Positions 50,572 through 53,052 of a stretch of 53,052 bases of DNA are shown here, in pieces; the first letter of the stretch is position 1; each line of letters begins with the position of its first letter. The notes beneath the pieces were generated by a model, which searched no databases, was not told the DNA's origin, and was given only the letters and a program-made list of their open reading frames with translations. Source of the stretch: Cytophagaceae bacterium (GTDB lineage Bacteria > Bacteroidota > Bacteroidia > Cytophagales > Flexibacteraceae); the NCBI GenBank assembly GCA_027485575.1, contig JAIXQU010000079.1:1-53052 (forward strand), in the 5' to 3' direction. A program made the position numbers and the translations under genes.

Positions 50572-50811
50572 TCAATAGCTCGAAGAAATACCATAAAAAG
50601 CTTCAGAGAAGCGATATGATTTATTTACCAACTAAAATATCTAACACCCCATTTACAAACCCTTTGTTCATTTTGTTTTCGCTGTTTAAAGGGAGGCAAC
50701 GCCATTCACGCTGAATGAAATGCCTGACCAGGTTCATATTCTGGTTGGAATCAAACCCGACAAATACTGGTCTGGTTCGGGATTTAACATCACAGGCATC
50801 ATAATTAATTA

Positions 50812-51063
50812 GGGGCCACTGAAAAAGTACAACATGGCCCTCAATTGTTCGCCGTAGATTTTTTAAGTGCGCATGTTATTAACTATCAAGCCCATCTCCT
50901 CTGGAGAGGGGTTGGGGTGAGGTTAGGATAGGAAAAGAGAAACGAAAATTTAAAATACAAGTGCAATACTTTTGGCTGTTTCGGTGTAAAATCATGCACT
51001 TGATTATAAAAAAGATCCATATAATATTTAAAATAAGCTACTTGTAACTTTTTCAGCAGGCCC
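50812..51063. mobile_element. 252-bp MITE-like element with terminal inverted repeats
   Basis: Left end GGGGCCACTGAAAAAGTACAA (from 50812) and right end, read inverted, GGGCCTGCTGAAAAAGTTAC (to 51063) are imperfect inverted repeats of about 22 bases. The element is flanked on both sides by TAATTA (50806-50811 and 51064-51069), a likely 6-bp target duplication, although the flanks are also partly palindromic. It has no open frame, so it would depend on a transposase elsewhere. Inside are CAAGTGCA/TGCACTTG (near 50960 and 50993) and the hairpin CCTCT-GG-AGAGG (near 50897). A solo end-like copy occurs at 5023. The insertion-sequence family was not identified. Confidence 0.65.
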
Positions 51064-51090
51064 TAATTAATAATAAGCCCATTATGTGAC

Positions 51091-51191
51091 GCTCCTCCGG
51101 AGCTTTGTCCGGTCTTTTTTCTATTTCTAATTACATTGGGCACCCCTGGTGCCGGAAATGCAGATTTCTGTTGTTTTCGGACCGAAGCTCC
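51091..51191. repeat. Structured intergenic repeat with nested hairpins
   Basis: Contains GCTCC-TCC-GGAGC (51091-51103), GGCACC-CCT-GGTGCC (51139-51153) and TTCGG-A-CCGAA (51176-51186). In addition GGAGCTTTGTCCGG on the left is an imperfect inverted match to CGGACCGAAGCTCC on the right, so the whole can fold on itself. The 'GCTCC...GGAGC / GGCACC...GGTGCC' pattern resembles short interspersed repeats found in many Bacteroidota genomes. It lies 27 bases from the MITE-like element. The remaining 278 bases up to the next gene show nothing. Confidence 0.5.
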
Positions 51192-51469
51192 ACCCGGAAA
51201 TTGATTCCCTAAACCTGATTTTTCCCTTCGATTGGCTTATTTTCATTCTCTCCTGGTTGGGCTTTCAGTTTTCCAATTTATAGAAATTTCTTCCAAAAAC
51301 TGGAAACTATTTCATTCTCCACACAAAAACAAAGTGTACGAATTTTGTTAAATGCTGTACTCATAGGGAATTCAAACAACTAATTTACAGTCACTTCCGG
51401 AATTTATACAAGAATAAAACCTTGGTCGATTTCTAACTGGCCCAGTCTTTGCTCTTTATTCTCTGAGTA

Positions 51470-51931
51470 GTGTTTCAAAATTTCGAAAATCATTTGCTTG
51501 CCGAGGCCAGCCGATTGTTACAAACATTTGTGGCAAATTCTAAGGCATTCCTCATTTCTTCATTCAAAACCAATGGCTGGCCATTGGTGGCTGGCCTGAT
51601 TTTACTTTTCATTTTCTCCAAAGAAGTAATGGTGGTGGCAGGAAGCCCAAAATTTGAATCCTATCATTCCATCCTTAAAGAGATTTTGGTTTTGTTCACC
51701 TGCATTTTTGTGGGAAATCCCGTTCGTGTGGCCATTCGGATGGGAATCCTAAATCAAACTACATTCATAGTTTTTGTACTTGCATTCGCTTTCAGCATGC
51801 TCATTTTCAGATTTTTACATGGGCATTTTCAGTTCTGGGGTATTTTAACAGGTTTGGTGATTAATCAACTTTTCATGCTGACTTGCTGGAACAAAACCTT
51901 GGTCAGCAAGCAAATTATTTTATGGAAATAA
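51470..51931 (+). CDS. Small integral membrane protein of unknown function
   Basis: 153 residues with four predicted membrane segments: WPLVAGLILLFIFSKEVMVV (about 37-56), ILKEILVLFTCIFVG (about 68-82), TFIVFVLAFAFSMLIFRFL (about 97-115) and FWGILTGLVINQLFMLTCW (about 121-139), preceded by an amphipathic N-terminal helix. No motif or family is recognised. The start is GTG 51470; there is no ATG before the first helix. Its stop overlaps the next gene's ATG by 10 bp, so it is translated with a GT4 glycosyltransferase and probably belongs to a surface-polysaccharide locus continuing to the right. Confidence 0.6.
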   Translation: MFQNFENHLLAEASRLLQTFVANSKAFLISSFKTNGWPLVAGLILLFIFSKEVMVVAGSPKFESYHSILKEILVLFTCIFVGNPVRVAIRMGILNQTTFIVFVLAFAFSMLIFRFLHGHFQFWGILTGLVINQLFMLTCWNKTLVSKQIILWK

Positions 51932-53037
51932 TACATATCGTAATTGGTAAAGCCAAGCCCGACCGTATGACCGGGGTAAACAAAGTTGTGTATCAACTGG
52001 CCACCCGACAGGCAAAAAATGGCCAATCGGTTTCGGTATGGGGAATAGCAAAAGACCTTTCTGAGAATTATGAAGACAGAAAATTTAAAACAAAACTCTT
52101 CAAAGCTTCAGTCAATCCATTTTCAGTTCCTTCGGGTTTAAACGCTGCCTTACAAGAGAAAAAAGGGAAAGCCATAGTTCACATTCATGGCGGCTGGATT
52201 CCGGTTTTTGCGGCCATTTCCGGGATATTGAAAACCATTGGGATTCCCTTTGTTTTTACACCCCATGGTGCCTATAACATGGTGGCCATGAAAAGAAGCA
52301 AGCTGCTTAAAAAGCTGTATTTCAAATATTTTGAAAAAAAGCTGCTTCAAAACGCCACTAAAATCCATTGCCTTGGGTCATCTGAGATGAAAGGATTACA
52401 AACAATTTTTAAAACCGAAAAATCGGTGATTTTGCCTTATGGTTTCGAGAAGGAAGGATTTGATTTCGAGCCTGATCCTTTTGAGGACCGGAAATTCACC
52501 ATAGGGTTTGTAGGAAATCTTGATGTGTACACCAAAGGACTTGATTTATTGGTAGATGCCTTTGAGAAATTCAACAAAGAACAACCCGATTCTGTCCTTT
52601 GGATAGTGGGCGATGGTCCTGAAAAAGAAAAGTTTGAAAAGGTAGTTGAATCCAAAGGACTTTGTAAAAAAGTAAAATTCTGGGGCAGCCGTTTTGGTAT
52701 TGACAAGGAAAACATTCTAACCCAAATGGATATTTTTGCCCATCCCTCCCGCAGCGAAGGATTACCGGCTTCCATCCTTGAAGCTGCAGGCTATGGTTTA
52801 CCCGTTTTGGTAACCGAGGCCACCAATCTTGCGGAGCTGGTTCTACAATACGATTGTGGAATTGCCGTTCCGGATAGCAATAGAGAAGCCATTGAAATTG
52901 CGCTCCAAAACCTGTATCTTCAATGGAAACAGGGGAAATTTAAAGCCATGAGCGAGCGTGCAAAAATGATGGTGCAAACTGAGTTTAACTGGAATACAAT
53001 TCTTCAAAGATTCGAAAATCTTTACACAAGTCTTTAA
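51922..53037 (+). CDS. Family 4 glycosyltransferase
   Basis: 371-residue GT-B retaining glycosyltransferase, expected to add a sugar to a lipid-linked glycan at the inner membrane. N-terminal domain: RMTGVNKVVYQLATRQAKNG (the Gly-rich loop, about 13-32), HIHGGWIP and FTPHGAYNMVAMKRS. C-terminal donor domain: IGFVGNLDVYTKGLDLLVD, WIVGDGPEKEKF, VKFWGSRFG and the E-x7-E motif in HPSRSEGLPASILEAAGYGLPV. I chose ATG 51922; the longer frame from 51883 begins inside the preceding gene. Complete, ending 15 bases before the window edge. Donor sugar cannot be read from the sequence. Confidence 0.92.
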   Translation: MEIIHIVIGKAKPDRMTGVNKVVYQLATRQAKNGQSVSVWGIAKDLSENYEDRKFKTKLFKASVNPFSVPSGLNAALQEKKGKAIVHIHGGWIPVFAAISGILKTIGIPFVFTPHGAYNMVAMKRSKLLKKLYFKYFEKKLLQNATKIHCLGSSEMKGLQTIFKTEKSVILPYGFEKEGFDFEPDPFEDRKFTIGFVGNLDVYTKGLDLLVDAFEKFNKEQPDSVLWIVGDGPEKEKFEKVVESKGLCKKVKFWGSRFGIDKENILTQMDIFAHPSRSEGLPASILEAAGYGLPVLVTEATNLAELVLQYDCGIAVPDSNREAIEIALQNLYLQWKQGKFKAMSERAKMMVQTEFNWNTILQRFENLYTSL

Positions 53038-53052
53038 AAAACCTAGCCAGAT

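Noticed and set aside
41303-51469. Diversity-generating retroelement
   Set aside because: FISUMP and DUF1566 ends fit DGR targets, but no reverse transcriptase, accessory gene or template repeat is present in the window. The idea is kept only as a genome-wide check.
49666-51469. tRNA or other stable RNA gene in the large gap
   Set aside because: No cloverleaf-like pairing or CCA end seen on either strand; the structured parts are explained by the MITE-like element and the hairpin repeat.

Overview
The window is chromosomal DNA of a Bacteroidota member. I base this on a type IX secretion (T9SS) C-terminal sorting domain on a giant surface protein, the Bacteroidota 'Fibrobacter succinogenes major paralogous' (FISUMP) domains, a fused E1 alpha/beta 2-oxoacid dehydrogenase, a Y_Y_Y/propeller hybrid-type sensor kinase, an ECF sigma factor coupled to a membrane partner, and AT-rich intergenic DNA with two TAnnTTTG promoter elements. 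Genus cannot be assigned. No rRNA, tRNA, CRISPR or phage genes were seen.

1-5.0 kb: a secreted M14 zinc carboxypeptidase cut by the left edge, a lipoprotein, and an ECF sigma/membrane partner pair. 5.0-7.6 kb: a glycosyltransferase and an O-antigen-type flippase. 7.9-12.1 kb: a housekeeping operon plsC-gatC-(ATP-grasp-like unknown)-recJ. 12.2-20.7 kb: a small secreted protein, then a minus-strand run of propeller histidine kinase, LuxR-type response regulator, GT-C-like membrane protein, KirBac potassium channel and aldehyde dehydrogenase. 21-24.3 kb: an alpha-glucan set (GT4 glycogen-synthase-like, GH57, GT2). 24.5-27.6 kb: a polytopic membrane protein, uppP and truB. 27.6-33.8 kb: a UDP-galactopyranose-mutase-like flavoprotein, GT2, lolD, thiL and the E1 fusion. 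34.1-36.6 kb: an outer-membrane protein next to a vanadium-haloperoxidase-like lipoprotein. 36.8-37.5 kb: a nucleotidyltransferase-like gene overlapping a small acidic/basic partner.

37.8-49.7 kb is the accessory region and the most unusual part. A 1160-residue T9SS adhesin-like protein built of Ig/PKD repeats is followed by an array of eight genes, all on the minus strand, that share an almost invariant, GC-rich secreted N-terminal module but carry different, more AT-rich C-terminal cassettes: FISUMP (three), DUF1566/Lcl-like (two), a 'V-P-x-G-K-x-W-K-I' domain (one fused, two stand-alone), and two copies with little or no cassette. One copy is broken exactly where a PIN-domain toxin/antitoxin-like pair sits. 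The architecture suggests a constant head joined to exchangeable, C-type-lectin-like ends; no reverse transcriptase or recombinase is visible here, so any exchange mechanism is inferred.

49.7-51.5 kb is a gene-poor scar: a decayed gene relic, a 252-bp MITE-like element with inverted repeats and a TAATTA duplication, and a structured hairpin repeat. The window ends with a small membrane protein and a GT4 glycosyltransferase that look like the start of another polysaccharide locus.
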